Shown: in pieces, positions 39,893 through 49,789 of the stretch
How the letters are laid out: each line of letters starts with the position of its first letter
Position numbering within the stretch: the stretch's first letter is position 1
Assembly (NCBI RefSeq): GCF_900186505.1
Contig: NZ_LT891969.1
Span: 310,001-374,000, forward strand
Reading direction: 5' to 3'
DNA from: Enorma phocaeensis
GTDB taxonomy: Bacteria; Actinomycetota; Coriobacteriia; Coriobacteriales; Coriobacteriaceae
Length of the DNA: 64,000 nucleotides
Program-made: the position numbers and the translations under genes
The notes under the pieces: model-generated
Databases searched by the model: none
Told to the model about the DNA's origin: nothing
The model's input: only the letters and a program-made list of their open reading frames with translations

Positions 39893-40915
39893 ATGAGTGA
39901 GGTCCGAGTAGCTGTAGACGTAATGGGCGGCGATGAAGAGCCGCAGGTGGTGCTCGATGGAATCGCGGCGGCTCTGGCGGCCGATCCCGAGTTGATCGTG
40001 CTCGCCGTTGGTCCCGAGGGGCTGGTCGTCCCGTTCGCTGAGAAGCACGAGCGCGTGGAGCCGCTTGCTGCTCCCGATGTGATCGAGATGGGAGACGATC
40101 CCATCAAGGCCGTCATGAGCAAGCGGAAGTCATCGATCGTCGTGGCGTGCCGCGCCATCAAGAAGGGTACGGCTGAGGGGTTCTTCTCCGCGGGTGCTAC
40201 CGGTGCCGTTACGGCTGCCGCCACCGCCTATGTGACGCCATTCAAATATGAGGAGGATGGCGAGCAGCATCCCATCAGGCCGTGTATCACCACCGCGCTG
40301 CCCAACCGCAAGGGCGCGCTCACGGTGTTCTGCGACATGGGGGCCAATCCCGATGTCGAGCCTGGCGATATGCTGCGTTTCGCCCAGATGGGCGCTGCCT
40401 ACGCGCGGGTGGTCTGCGGTATCGCGTCCCCGCGCATCGGCCTGCTTTCCAACGGCACCGAGGATTCCAAGGGGTCTCATTTCACCAAGGAGTGCTTCCA
40501 GCTCATGAAGGGGCGCCTCGATGGCTTCGCGGGCAACTGCGAGGGAAGCGACCTCGTTTCCGGCGATTACGATGTCGTTGTTTCCGATGGTTTCGCGGGC
40601 AACGTTGCGCTCAAGGCCACCGAAGGTTGCGCCAAGTTCATCCTCTCTGAGCTCAAAGGCGCGTTCTTGGGTTCGCTCAAAGGCAAGATCGCCGCGTTGC
40701 TCATCAAGGATAGCCTAGCCGAGATCAAAGCGAAGCTCTCGGGTGATGCCAAGGGAGGCGCGATTCTTCTGGGCCTCAAGGGCGTCGTGCTGATCGGCCA
40801 TGGGGCGACTTCGGTCGAGGCGGTGAAGAACGGCACCCTTGCGACTGCCGAAGCGATCCGCGCCGGCCTGGTGGAGAGCGTGACCTCTGCCGTCGACTCC
40901 ATCGTCATCAAGTAG
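39893..40915 (+). CDS. plsX: Phosphate acyltransferase PlsX
   Basis: Interconverts acyl-ACP and acyl phosphate for phospholipid synthesis; membrane-associated. The 340-residue product starts with VRVAVDVMGGDEEPQVVLDG and shows GFFSAGATGAVTAAA, FCDMGANPDVEPGDM, IGLLSNGTEDSKGS and DGFAGNVALKATEG, the standard blocks. The ATG at 39893 has AAGGAG upstream; the frame extends 47 codons further into the rpmF terminator region but that part is not PlsX-like. It is followed by acpP and rnc. Confidence 0.95.
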   Translation: MSEVRVAVDVMGGDEEPQVVLDGIAAALAADPELIVLAVGPEGLVVPFAEKHERVEPLAAPDVIEMGDDPIKAVMSKRKSSIVVACRAIKKGTAEGFFSAGATGAVTAAATAYVTPFKYEEDGEQHPIRPCITTALPNRKGALTVFCDMGANPDVEPGDMLRFAQMGAAYARVVCGIASPRIGLLSNGTEDSKGSHFTKECFQLMKGRLDGFAGNCEGSDLVSGDYDVVVSDGFAGNVALKATEGCAKFILSELKGAFLGSLKGKIAALLIKDSLAEIKAKLSGDAKGGAILLGLKGVVLIGHGATSVEAVKNGTLATAEAIRAGLVESVTSAVDSIVIK

Positions 40916-40994
40916 GGTGGCAGCACGGCCATAGCTCGTGCCGGCAATTCATCGCGCTTATCGCGCCGAGCGCGCGCACGCGCCATGTTGCGGG

Positions 40995-41000
40995 TACAAT
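40995..41000 (+). promoter_or_regulatory. -10-like TACAAT upstream of acpP
   Basis: TACAAT with GGG before it lies 45 bases before the acpP ATG. The preceding 20 bases are GC-rich without a good -35. The match to the same hexamer before thyA supports a real promoter. Confidence 0.45.
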
Positions 41001-41044
41001 CGAAATCGTCTTTGGAATACTGTACGCACCAGAAGGGAGCCACC

Positions 41045-41287
41045 ATGGACCGCAGCGAGATCTTCGAGAAGGTTGCAGACATTGCGAGCGACGTGCTCGG
41101 CATCAACGCGGACGAGATCACCGAGGAGACGACCTTTGATGACCTCGATGCCGATTCGCTTGACCGTCTTCAGCTCGTGACCGCCTTCGAGGATGAGTTC
41201 GACATCGAGATGGACGAGGAGCGCTTGCTCTCAATCAACTCCGTTGCCGATGCGATCGATGCCATCGAGGCAACTCAGGAGGCATAG
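41045..41287 (+). CDS. acpP: Acyl carrier protein
   Basis: An acidic 80-residue carrier of growing acyl chains. The phosphopantetheine attachment serine is in DDLDADSLDRLQLVTAFED near residue 38. Length and charge are typical. The ATG at 41045 follows AAGGGAG. The frame extends 20 codons upstream over the promoter region and that part should be ignored. It is flanked by plsX and rnc, the usual neighbours. Confidence 0.95.
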   Translation: MDRSEIFEKVADIASDVLGINADEITEETTFDDLDADSLDRLQLVTAFEDEFDIEMDEERLLSINSVADAIDAIEATQEA

Positions 41288-41292
41288 GCAGC

Positions 41293-42012
41293 GTGCCGGT
41301 ATCAGATAGGCTCGCCCGTGCAGAGGCGATCTGCGGGCACGAGTTCAACGACAAGAAGCTGCTGCGTGCAGCCCTCACGCATCCTTCGGCCGTCGAGGGC
41401 GAGCCGGTCGGCTCATCATATGAGCGCCTCGAGTTCCTCGGTGACTCGATTCTCGGGTCCATCGTGGCGCTCGCGCTCTTTACCAGCTATCCCGATATGG
41501 ATGAGGGAAAGCTCACGCGTCTCAAGGTGTCGCTTGTGGCGGGTGCCACGCTCTCCGAGGTCGCGTCCGAGCTCGGTATCGAGGAATGCATCATATTCGG
41601 TGCTTCCGAGACCGGCACCGGTGCACGAGGCCTGCACTCGGCGCTTGAGAACGTCTACGAGTCTCTGGTGGGCGCCCTGTTCCTCGATGGCGGGCGCGAT
41701 GCCGCCGAGCGCTTCATCATGAGCACGCTCAAACCGCACCTTGCTACCGAGCGAGCGGAGCGGCCCTCGAACCCCAAGTCCTATCTCCAAGAATGCGTTC
41801 AGGGGGATCACATGGAACCCCCCGCGTACAAGCTCGTGGACACGAGCGGGCCCGCTCATGCCCCCACCTTCACGGCGGTCGTGATGGTCGATGGCGTACG
41901 GCAGGGTAGAGGTAGCGGTCCCTCAAAGAAGGAGGCCGAGGCCGCTGCGGCGCAGGATGCGCTCGTGCGCTTGGGCTATATCGACGGCGACCGCACGGGA
42001 AGGCTCGGGTAA
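41293..42012 (+). CDS. rnc: Ribonuclease III
   Basis: Cleaves double-stranded RNA during rRNA and mRNA processing. The 239-residue product has the family signature ERLEFLGDSILG near residues 45-56, the second acidic cluster in ENVYESLVGALFLDGG and a C-terminal dsRNA-binding domain (PKSYLQECVQGDHMEPPAYK through KKEAEAAAAQDALVRLG). It starts with GTG six bases after the acpP stop; GGAGG overlaps the end of acpP. Confidence 0.95.
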   Translation: MPVSDRLARAEAICGHEFNDKKLLRAALTHPSAVEGEPVGSSYERLEFLGDSILGSIVALALFTSYPDMDEGKLTRLKVSLVAGATLSEVASELGIEECIIFGASETGTGARGLHSALENVYESLVGALFLDGGRDAAERFIMSTLKPHLATERAERPSNPKSYLQECVQGDHMEPPAYKLVDTSGPAHAPTFTAVVMVDGVRQGRGSGPSKKEAEAAAAQDALVRLGYIDGDRTGRLG

Positions 42013-42018
42013 GGGCGC

Positions 42019-45000
42019 ATGTACCTCAAATCACTCACGCTCAAGGGCTTCAAATCGTTTGCCGACCGCGCGCACATGACCTTCGAGCCCGGTCTCACGG
42101 TCATCGTGGGTCCTAACGGTTCGGGCAAGTCCAACATCTCCGATGCCATCCTGTGGGTTCTCGGCGAGCAAAGCGCCAAGCAGCTGCGCGGGCAGGCAAT
42201 GGAAGACGTCATCTTCTCGGGCTCGTCGGCGCGGCAGCCTGTGGGCGTGGCAGAGGTTACGCTTGTGCTCGACAACGCCGACCACGTGCTTCCCGTCGAC
42301 TTCGACGAGGTTGCCATCACGCGCCGCATGTACCGCTCGGGTGAGAGCGAGTACCTCATCAACCAAAGCCCGTGCCGGCTCATGGACATCCAGGACATCC
42401 TGCATGATTCCGGCCTTGGCAAGGACACCCATTCGATCATCAGCCAGGGAAAGCTCGATTCCATCCTGCAGAGCCGTCCCGAGGAGCGCCGCGTCCTCAT
42501 CGAGGAAGCCGCCGGCATTTCCAAGCACAAGCGGCGCAAGGAGCGGGCGGTTCGCAAGATTCGCTCGATGGACGAGCACCTCACCCGAGCACGCGACATC
42601 AGCCGCGAGATTACGCGGCAGCTGCGTCCGCTTGAGCGACAAGTCAACCGCGCCCGTAAGCACCGCGACCTTACCGAGCGCGCTAACGAGCTCACGCGCA
42701 TCCTCGCGGTCGACGAGCTTAGGAGGCTCCAACGCGAATGGAACGCGCTCGAGCATGAGTCCAAGGAACGCGACGCTGCGCTCGAGCTTGCCCGCTACCG
42801 TTTGGGCGAGAAGGAGCGCGAGCTCGAGAAGCTGCAGGTGATGCTCGAGGAGAAGGGTCTGTTCGTAGGGGACCTTGGCGAGCAGCGTCGCCGCATGCAG
42901 GACATCATGGGACGTTTGGGCTCTGACATGCGCTTGCTCGAGGAAAAGGGCCATAACATGGTGACCCGCCTCTCGGAGATGCGCGGCACGCTCTCCTCTT
43001 CCGAGCATCAACGACGTCGCGTCGCCGAGGAGCTGGAGGATGCCCGCCGTCAGCTCGACGAGGTGAAAGCGGCTCTTGAGGTCGCTGAAGGCGATGTGGC
43101 GCGCTTGGAGCCCGCAGCAGACGAGCTGCATGCCCGTCGCGTCGAGCTCGATGAGGCCATCGGCAGGCTCACGCGCGAGCAGCGCGACGCTCAGCGACGC
43201 GCAGACGATGCGACGCTCGAGCTCGCACGGGTGCGCGAGGCGCTCTCCAATGCAGAGGTCGAGGATTCCATGTACGCCTCGCGCTTGGAGCAGATCGATG
43301 ACGCGTTGGAGAACGTCCAGGCATCGCTTGAGCAGCGTCGGTTGCGTGCAGAGGAGCTCGACGTTTTTATCGAGCAGGCGACCGCTGAGCGCTCGGAAGC
43401 CGCTGAGGCCATCGAGGTCGCGGAACGCGCACTCGATGATGCGAGGAAGCGTGAAGCCGAAGCGCGCGAGCGTCTGGGAGAGGTTCGCTCTGAGCTGGGA
43501 AGCTTGCGCAAGCTTGACGAGCGTCTGGCCGATGCCTCGCCTATGGCGGCGCGGATAGCCCACGACCATGCCGGTACGGTGGATGCGCGGCTCGGCGATC
43601 TCATCGAGGCGCCGAAGGATCTCGAGGGCCTTGTTGAGCAGCTGCTCGGCGGCGATATCGACGCCCTTGTGATGGGATCTGCCGCCGCGACGCTCGAAGC
43701 AGGGTCTTCGGCTCTCGCTGCTGATGGCGTGGCGGGCGAGGCGACGCTGATCTCCCGCGACGCGCGTGCTGCGACGGTGACGGGGGCGGCTGGCAAGCGC
43801 TTGATCGAACTGTTCCAGGTGCGCGATGGGTACTCCGATGTGGTGGCGAGCATGCTCGGCCATGTTCACCTCGTGGATTCACTCGAAGAGGCGTTGTCGG
43901 CGCCCGCGGTTCCCGGTGTGCTCTACGTTGCGCGTGACGGCGCGCGCGTGCGTGACGGAGGCGTTGTCAGGATCGGTCGTGCGCAGGACGAGCAGGCAGG
44001 TGCTCTTGAGCGCAAGCGCCGCATCCGCGAGCTCGAGGGCATGGAGCCTGATCTCTCATCGCTGTTCGACCGCTTGGTCGCCCAGGTGGCAGAGGCCCAG
44101 CGGGCGGTCGAGGTTGCGCGGGCTCAGGAGCGCGACATCGCTGGCGACCTCGCTCGCCTTGAAGGCGAGCGTGCCTCCGCGCGCGAGGAGATCGGCCGCC
44201 TTGAGCAGTCGATCGCAACGTCCCAGGCAGAGCGCTCGCGCATCGCGAAGCGCCGTGAGATGGCCGCTGAGAACGCCCGTTCCGCTGCGCCGCGTGCTGA
44301 GGAGCTCGAGCGCGCACGCGATGAGGCTCGCGCTCAGGCGGGCGAGAGGGCTCAAGAGGTCGCTGATGCATCCGACGAGCTCGATCGCTTGCGGCGAGAG
44401 GATGCCGAGGCGGCCTCGGAGCTCGGTGACGCTCGCGTGAAACGCGCCCAGGCTGCCGAGCGGCTTAAGTCGCTTCAGGCACGAGCTCCCGAGCTTGAGC
44501 GCCGGCTCGAGGGCATCGACCGGCGAATCCGCGCAACAACTCAGGCATCGCGCTCCCTTGAGGTGCTGAGACTCCGCGTCGATCCGCTTCATGACCGCTA
44601 TACCGCCCTTTCCGAGTGCGCTGCGGCCTGGGCCGCTCGCCTGCGTGACCAGGCATCGATAGAGGAGGCGGATTCCGCTTCGCTCAAGAAGACCATCGAG
44701 GATGCCAAGGCCCAGGTCGCGCGTGCGAAGGAGGAGGTCGACCTCTCCGTGGCGGCGGGCAACGAGCTCAAGGTCGCACGCGGCAAGCTCGAGGTTCAGG
44801 TCGAGAGCGCGGTGTCTGCGATCACGGCCGATGGCACCACGGTCCTCGAGGAAGCGCTCGCGCTGCCGGCACCCGATGATCGCGAGGCCGCTGAGCGCGA
44901 GCTGGCAGACCTCGTCCGCCAGATCAACAACCTCGGCCCGGTAAACCAGGTTGCCATGGAGGAGTACGACCGTCTACGCGAGCGCGCCGACTATATCGAG

Positions 45001-45552
45001 GAGCAGCTCGCGGATCTCGAGCGCGCCCGCAAGGCGCTCACGAAGATCATCTCGGCAATCGACCGTAAGATGCGCACGGCGTTCCTCATGACGTTCGAGA
45101 AAGTCGACGAGAACTTCCGAGAGATCTTCGGCATGCTCTTCCCGGGCGGCCAGGCTCATCTCGAGATGACCGACCCCGAGCACCCTGCCGAGACCGGCAT
45201 AGAGGTCGTTGCGCAGCCGCGCGGCAAGCGCATCACCAAGATGATGCTCATGAGCGGCGGCGAGAAGAGCCTAACGGCCCTCGCGTTGCTCTTTGCCGTC
45301 TACCGTACCCGCACGGTGCCCTTCTACGTGCTCGACGAGGTCGAAGCGGCCCTCGATGACTCCAACCTCTCAAAACTCCTCGACGCTATCGACGTGCTGC
45401 GCCACCATACGCAGCTGCTCGTGGTGTCGCACCAGCGCCGAACCATGGAGGACGCCGATGTCCTCTACGGCGTATCCATGCAGGCCGACGGCGTGAGCCG
45501 GGTGGTCAGCCAGAAACTCGATCGTGCAACCGGAAAGGTCGTGAACGCATAA
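42019..45552 (+). CDS. smc: Chromosome segregation protein SMC
   Basis: ATPase of the SMC-ScpAB complex that organises and segregates the chromosome. The 1177-residue product has the N-terminal Walker A VIVGPNGSGKSNISDA near residue 30, two long coiled coils (about residues 170-490 and 660-1000), a hinge around residues 510-650, and the C-terminal signature MLMSGGEKSLTALALLFA with Walker B FYVLDEVEAALDDSNLSK near 1100. Length is standard. The gene sits six bases after rnc and two bases before ftsY, a conserved rnc-smc-ftsY order. Confidence 0.97.
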   Translation: MYLKSLTLKGFKSFADRAHMTFEPGLTVIVGPNGSGKSNISDAILWVLGEQSAKQLRGQAMEDVIFSGSSARQPVGVAEVTLVLDNADHVLPVDFDEVAITRRMYRSGESEYLINQSPCRLMDIQDILHDSGLGKDTHSIISQGKLDSILQSRPEERRVLIEEAAGISKHKRRKERAVRKIRSMDEHLTRARDISREITRQLRPLERQVNRARKHRDLTERANELTRILAVDELRRLQREWNALEHESKERDAALELARYRLGEKERELEKLQVMLEEKGLFVGDLGEQRRRMQDIMGRLGSDMRLLEEKGHNMVTRLSEMRGTLSSSEHQRRRVAEELEDARRQLDEVKAALEVAEGDVARLEPAADELHARRVELDEAIGRLTREQRDAQRRADDATLELARVREALSNAEVEDSMYASRLEQIDDALENVQASLEQRRLRAEELDVFIEQATAERSEAAEAIEVAERALDDARKREAEARERLGEVRSELGSLRKLDERLADASPMAARIAHDHAGTVDARLGDLIEAPKDLEGLVEQLLGGDIDALVMGSAAATLEAGSSALAADGVAGEATLISRDARAATVTGAAGKRLIELFQVRDGYSDVVASMLGHVHLVDSLEEALSAPAVPGVLYVARDGARVRDGGVVRIGRAQDEQAGALERKRRIRELEGMEPDLSSLFDRLVAQVAEAQRAVEVARAQERDIAGDLARLEGERASAREEIGRLEQSIATSQAERSRIAKRREMAAENARSAAPRAEELERARDEARAQAGERAQEVADASDELDRLRREDAEAASELGDARVKRAQAAERLKSLQARAPELERRLEGIDRRIRATTQASRSLEVLRLRVDPLHDRYTALSECAAAWAARLRDQASIEEADSASLKKTIEDAKAQVARAKEEVDLSVAAGNELKVARGKLEVQVESAVSAITADGTTVLEEALALPAPDDREAAERELADLVRQINNLGPVNQVAMEEYDRLRERADYIEEQLADLERARKALTKIISAIDRKMRTAFLMTFEKVDENFREIFGMLFPGGQAHLEMTDPEHPAETGIEVVAQPRGKRITKMMLMSGGEKSLTALALLFAVYRTRTVPFYVLDEVEAALDDSNLSKLLDAIDVLRHHTQLLVVSHQRRTMEDADVLYGVSMQADGVSRVVSQKLDRATGKVVNA

Positions 45553-45553
45553 G

Positions 45554-46468
45554 ATGGGACTCTTCGATGCGCTTTCCCACGGGCTCGAGCGGAGCCGCGA
45601 GGCCCTGAACGAGATCTTCTACTTCGGTGGTGAGGTGGACGAGGACTTCTGGGAGGATCTTGAGGATACCCTCGTCATGGGCGATATGGGCGCCGAGATC
45701 TCCATGCAGGTTACCGATGACTTGCGCGATCTTGCAGCGCGCAAGAACCTTAGGACCGCCAACCAGCTTCGTCGCGCCTTGGCGGAGCGGCTCGAGGAGT
45801 ACTTCGTTCATCCTGAAACCGACTTCTTCTCCGATACCCCCTCCTGCGTCCTGTTCGTGGGCATCAACGGCGCAGGAAAGACCACGACGGTGGGCAAGAT
45901 AGCAAGCGCTGCCCACGAGGGCGGTAAGCGCGTGGTGATTGGGTCCGCCGATACCTTCCGCGCTGCCGCCATCGAGCAGCTTGACGTATGGGGCGAGCGC
46001 GCCGGGGTACCCGTTGTCAAGCGCGATCGCGGGTCCGATCCGGCAAGCGTCTGCTATGACGTTCTCGACGAGGCGGACGCGCAGGGCGCGGACCTGGTGC
46101 TCATCGACACGGCAGGACGCCTCCATACCTCGGCGGACCTTATGCGCGAGCTCGCCAAGGTCGTGAACGTGACCCGCAGGCGCGCCGAGAAGTGCGAGGC
46201 GGGCCCCATGCCCGTGCACGTGGTTCTCGTCATCGATGCGGGGACGGGCCAAAACGGCCTTGCGCAAGCCGAGGAATTCAACAATTCGCTCGGTCTCGAC
46301 GGCATTATCATGACTAAGCTCGATGGCACCGCGAAGGGCGGCATCGCGCTTGCGGTAGCCGCCAAGCTCAAGCTGCCCATCCTGCGCATCGGGGTGGGCG
46401 AGCGCATTGAGGACCTTCAGGCGTTCGACGCGCATGATTTCTGCCGCGCGCTCGTGGGCGCCGCGTAG
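45554..46468 (+). CDS. ftsY: Signal recognition particle receptor FtsY
   Basis: SRP receptor GTPase that docks ribosome-SRP complexes at the membrane. The 304-residue product is essentially the NG core: helical N domain, G1 FVGINGAGKTTTVGKIA near residue 100, DTFRAAAIEQLDVWGERAGV, LIDTAGRLHTSADLMREL and TKLDGTAKGGIALAVA. The long acidic A domain of Escherichia coli FtsY is absent, as in many Gram-positives. It starts two bases after smc. Its expected neighbour ffh lies about 8 kb away, beyond an accessory island. Confidence 0.95.
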   Translation: MGLFDALSHGLERSREALNEIFYFGGEVDEDFWEDLEDTLVMGDMGAEISMQVTDDLRDLAARKNLRTANQLRRALAERLEEYFVHPETDFFSDTPSCVLFVGINGAGKTTTVGKIASAAHEGGKRVVIGSADTFRAAAIEQLDVWGERAGVPVVKRDRGSDPASVCYDVLDEADAQGADLVLIDTAGRLHTSADLMRELAKVVNVTRRRAEKCEAGPMPVHVVLVIDAGTGQNGLAQAEEFNNSLGLDGIIMTKLDGTAKGGIALAVAAKLKLPILRIGVGERIEDLQAFDAHDFCRALVGAA

Positions 46469-47782
46469 CTAGCGGCGCCGCGCCTGGGCGAGCCAGTCCC
46501 ACATCCTGGTGCCGTGCGCGTCGGCGCACTGGTCGTTGAAGAAGTAGACCCATGCCTCGTGGCCGTCGGGGAACACGTGGCCGGCTGAGGGCCCGTGGAC
46601 GATCCGCGCGTCGTCGAAGATCGAGGCGTGGAGGTCTGTCGCCCCCGCCTTCTCGAGGCGGTGGAGCGTCGGGTCCTCGTTCAGGCGCGGGTCGACCACG
46701 ACGTCCGCGCGCGTGTAGACGAACCAGAGCGGCAGCTCGCGTATCGAGGCGAGCATCCCGTCCGTGATGTCGGCGTCACGGTACGCCTCGCAGATGGGGA
46801 AGGCGGCGGCGAAGAAGCCGGACCGCTCGAATGCGAGGTCCAAGGTGAGGAAGCCGCCGTTCGAGCAGCCGCCCACAAGGACGCGGTCCGGGTCGATGTC
46901 GGCGTGCGCGGCGATATGGGCGTCGATGAGCTCGAGCACCGCGCGCTTCCAGACGGAGGGCAGGCCGGGGTTGCCGAGCGGGTCGTCCGCGCCCATGCCC
47001 TCGTACTCGAGCCAGAAGCCGTCGCACTGGGGGATGAGCACATGGGCGCCGCCGAGCGCCGTCTGGAAGGGCTCCTCGACAAGCGCGGTGCACTTCGTGT
47101 CGAAGACGGCCATGGACACGTCGGTCCCGCCGCCGCCCGCCCCATGGAGCCAGACGACGAGCGGGTGGCGCGCCCCGTCGGCAGCGGGGGAGTGGGCGGC
47201 GAAAGCGAGCGCGCGGCCGTCCGATGCCGTGAACGTCCCGGTCGCGAAGGCGTCCATCACGGGGGCGTATCGTTTGGCGATGAGGTCGTCGGTCGCGACC
47301 TCGAGCACGTCGATGGGGGAGCCGTCCGCGAAGGCGAGCCGCGCCTCGGCGCCGAGCTCGACCTCGAGCTCGTAGGGCTCGCTCCAGAAGTTCATGCTCG
47401 CGGAGTCGCGCCAGACCTTGCAGCCGCCGTCGTCCACGCCGACGAACAGCGCGAGCGTGACGTAGCGCGAGTCGCCGGCGAGGCGCCTGCCGTGCGCGTC
47501 GCTCGGGAAGGCGTCAACGACGGTGCGCTCGTGCTCCACGATGCCGATGCCGTCCGCGGCGGCAGGGTCGTCGACGCAATTCTGGCGGCGGTCGCGCACG
47601 CGAAACGCACGCGCGTCGAGCGTGCGGGCCTCAACCGCCGCCCCGAAGTCGATGACGGTCGCGGTGACGGCCGGCCCCCAGTCGAAGCCCTCGACGACGA
47701 TGGTTTGGGTCGCGTTGACGGCGTGCGCTGCTATGTTTTGCCTCCATGTGTCTGGACGTACGTGGGGCGCCTTTGGGCATCT
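46469..47782 (-). pseudogene. Alpha/beta-hydrolase (esterase/peptidase-like), 5' end missing
   Basis: The frame encodes a serine hydrolase: oxyanion region LVVWLHGAGGGGTDVSMA, nucleophile RVLVGGCSNGGFLTLD and a late His in SAGHVFPDG, resembling PHB-depolymerase/prolyl-oligopeptidase-type esterases. The first start codon is a GTG at 47599, yet the same frame upstream still reads like protein (TIVVEGFDWGPAVTATVIDF, an immunoglobulin-like lead domain) for 61 codons to a stop at 47783-47785, with no ATG, GTG or TTG. Composition also falls sharply near 47775. The natural start, probably with a signal peptide, appears to be lost. It is convergent with ftsY and ends exactly one base after its stop. 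Expression from the GTG is possible but would lack part of the lead domain. Confidence 0.7.
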
Positions 47783-47852
47783 TCAAGAATTATTGCATCA
47801 ATTGTTATATTGAGCGCAAAGGTATTATGAGAGCAATTCAATAATTTGGTTC

Positions 47853-48951
47853 TTAGTTTTTCATTCCAAGTGCAACAACGCCCGATGAGGACGGCCCATG
47901 GCGCCCTGATACGATGGTGCTTGCGACGACAACATCATCAGGAGGCAGCCATGGGCCGGTACAGCCATCTTACCATCGAGGAGCGCGAGGACGTCATGTG
48001 CCTGCGCAGGCAGGGGAAGGGCGTCTCCGAGATCGCCCGCGAGATCCACAGGGACAAGTCCACCGTGTCCAGGGAGCTCGCGCGCAACTCCTGCGCCGCG
48101 TCGACCGCGCACCCCTGGTACCGGGCCTCGACCGCCCAGCGGCGCTACGAGGCGCGCAGGGAGGCGTGCCGCAGGCCGCGGCTGCTCGACGACCCCGAGA
48201 GGCTCGAGCTCGTCAGGGAGCACGTGCTCGAGGGGCGCTGGTCGCCCGAGCAGCTGGAGGGGCGCATCCGCCTCGAGCGCCCCGACCTCGCCGTCAGCGA
48301 CACGACGATCTACCGCGCGATCGGCTCCGGCGCGCTCGACCGCTGCGTGGGCGGCCGAAGGGCGTCGGCGAGGCTGAGGCGCGGCGGCAGGCGGCGGAAG
48401 CGCCGGGACGGCTCCGAGCTGCGCGGGAAGATCAAGGTGTCGCACGAGCTCTCCGAGCGGCCCGCCGAGGCGGGCGCCCGCTCGCGGGTCGGCGACTGGG
48501 AGGGCGACACGGTCGCCGGGCGCGCCGGCGGCGCGTGCCTCGTCACCATGGTCGACCGCATGAGCGGCTACCTGGCCGGCCGCAAGTCGCCCTCGAAGAG
48601 GAAGGGCGACGTGAGGGGGGCGATGGTCGAGTCGATGCGCGGCCACGCCGTGGAGACCGTCACCCTGGACCGGGGCAAGGAGTTCGCCGAGCACGCCCTG
48701 TTCACCGAGGCCGTCGGGGCCGAGTGCTACTTCTGCCCGCCGCACCACCCGTGGGACCGCGGGACCAACGAGAACACCAACGGGCTGCTGAGGCAGTACT
48801 TCCCAAAGGGCTGCGACCTGGACGCCGTGAGCGACGAGGAGGTCGAGAGGGTGTACGATGAGCTGAACCGCAGGCCTCGCAAGCGCCTGGGGTATCTGAC
48901 GCCGTACGAGGTCTACCGATCGGCCTCGTTGCACTTGCTGTGAAAAACTAA
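47853..48951 (+). mobile_element. IS30-family insertion sequence, complete
   Basis: A 1099-base element with 24-base terminal inverted repeats (47853-47876 and 48928-48951, 21 of 24 matching; they differ at the central three bases). Flanks show a 5-base direct repeat GGTTC (47848-47852 and 48952-48956). The right repeat overlaps the end of the transposase gene. It sits eight codons before the stop of the glucosaminidase gene. Both ends and the transposase look intact, so it may be active. Confidence 0.9.
47951..48943 (+). CDS. IS30-family transposase
   Basis: The 330-residue product opens with the IS30 helix-turn-helix (GRYSHLTIEEREDVMCLRRQ, then GVSEIAREIHRDKSTVSREL) and has a DDE core: Asp in VGDWEGDTVAGR near residue 183, Asp in TVTLDRGKEFAEH near 239 and Glu in DRGTNENTNGLLRQYFP near 273. 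The C-terminal LNRRPRKRLGYLTPYEVY is family-typical. The ATG at 47951 has GGAGG upstream; the frame extends to a TTG at 47846 but that part covers the terminal repeat. No frameshift, so the enzyme should be functional. Confidence 0.95.
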   Translation: MGRYSHLTIEEREDVMCLRRQGKGVSEIAREIHRDKSTVSRELARNSCAASTAHPWYRASTAQRRYEARREACRRPRLLDDPERLELVREHVLEGRWSPEQLEGRIRLERPDLAVSDTTIYRAIGSGALDRCVGGRRASARLRRGGRRRKRRDGSELRGKIKVSHELSERPAEAGARSRVGDWEGDTVAGRAGGACLVTMVDRMSGYLAGRKSPSKRKGDVRGAMVESMRGHAVETVTLDRGKEFAEHALFTEAVGAECYFCPPHHPWDRGTNENTNGLLRQYFPKGCDLDAVSDEEVERVYDELNRRPRKRLGYLTPYEVYRSASLHLL

Positions 48952-49541
48952 GGTTCATTATTTTTGTTCCCATCTCTGGATCTGCTGCCCATGTTCCTGA
49001 TAGGTCATAAACGCTTGGCGCAGATCCCCTTGTAACAAGAGAGAATCTCGGGTCAATGCATTCATTATTTAGACTTTCATGTGAAGCGTAGGCTTTCAGG
49101 TGTTGTACCTGTGCTCTTAGCCCCATTCTGACTGAATCGCTGCCGTAATTATTGAAGGTTGCTCCTGAAGAGCCGTCGAACGCGCCAAGTCCTGCAAAGT
49201 TGCATTGTTCAGGATAAACGCTTCCCCCAAATTGAAGCCACCCAGTTTCAATCATAGTTTGCGCAAAAACAACCTCTGCACGAACGTTTTCGGAGTTCGC
49301 CTCTTCGTACAAGATGGTGCATAATACTTCAATTGTAGGAGCGCCATATTGATCATAAATTGCAGTTGGATAGGAATGGCCGGTAGAGTTGAATCTCTGC
49401 ACCATCTGATCAATGGTTGTTCGACTTGGACCCATTATGGAGTCATCCGAAAGATGATCGTCCCTATTATTATCTGCTAAAATTGTAGAAGCAGACGAGT
49501 GCAACAAGCTCGTTTGATCGGCTGCCTCTTCGCTTGCATAT

Positions 49542-49581
49542 TCTATTGCTTCAACAGCGGAATCTATTGCTTCAACAGCGG
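49542..49581 (-). repeat. Tandem 21-base repeat within the glucosaminidase gene
   Basis: TCTATTGCTTCAACAGCGG occurs at 49542-49560 and again at 49563-49581, a 21-base period in frame. On the minus strand it encodes two copies of a seven-residue unit (SAVEAID and SAVEAIE) in the linker between membrane helix and enzyme domain. Confidence 0.8.
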
Positions 49582-49789
49582 AAGCGTTATTCTCGTTCTG
49601 TTCGGAATCTGTTGCAGGGACCTCGAGAGCTGTTGAACTGTGGCTAGTGACAGCATTATGCGACTCTTCTGCTTTATTCAGAATAAAAGTTCCTATACCA
49701 AGCATGGCTATGATGGCTATAGCAATTCCAGCGAACGTAAACTTAGAATGATTCGTTTTTCCTGATGCACCTCGCGATTTATTGTTTTT

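Noticed and set aside
46595..47830. A 411-codon plus-strand frame opposite the hydrolase
   Set aside because: Shadow of a very GC-rich gene; Val/Arg/Glu-rich without motifs.
47861..49705. A 614-codon minus-strand frame joining the glucosaminidase gene to the antisense of the IS30 transposase
   Set aside because: The frame merely runs on into the inserted element. Only the part above 48952 is real gene; the rest is antisense of the transposase.
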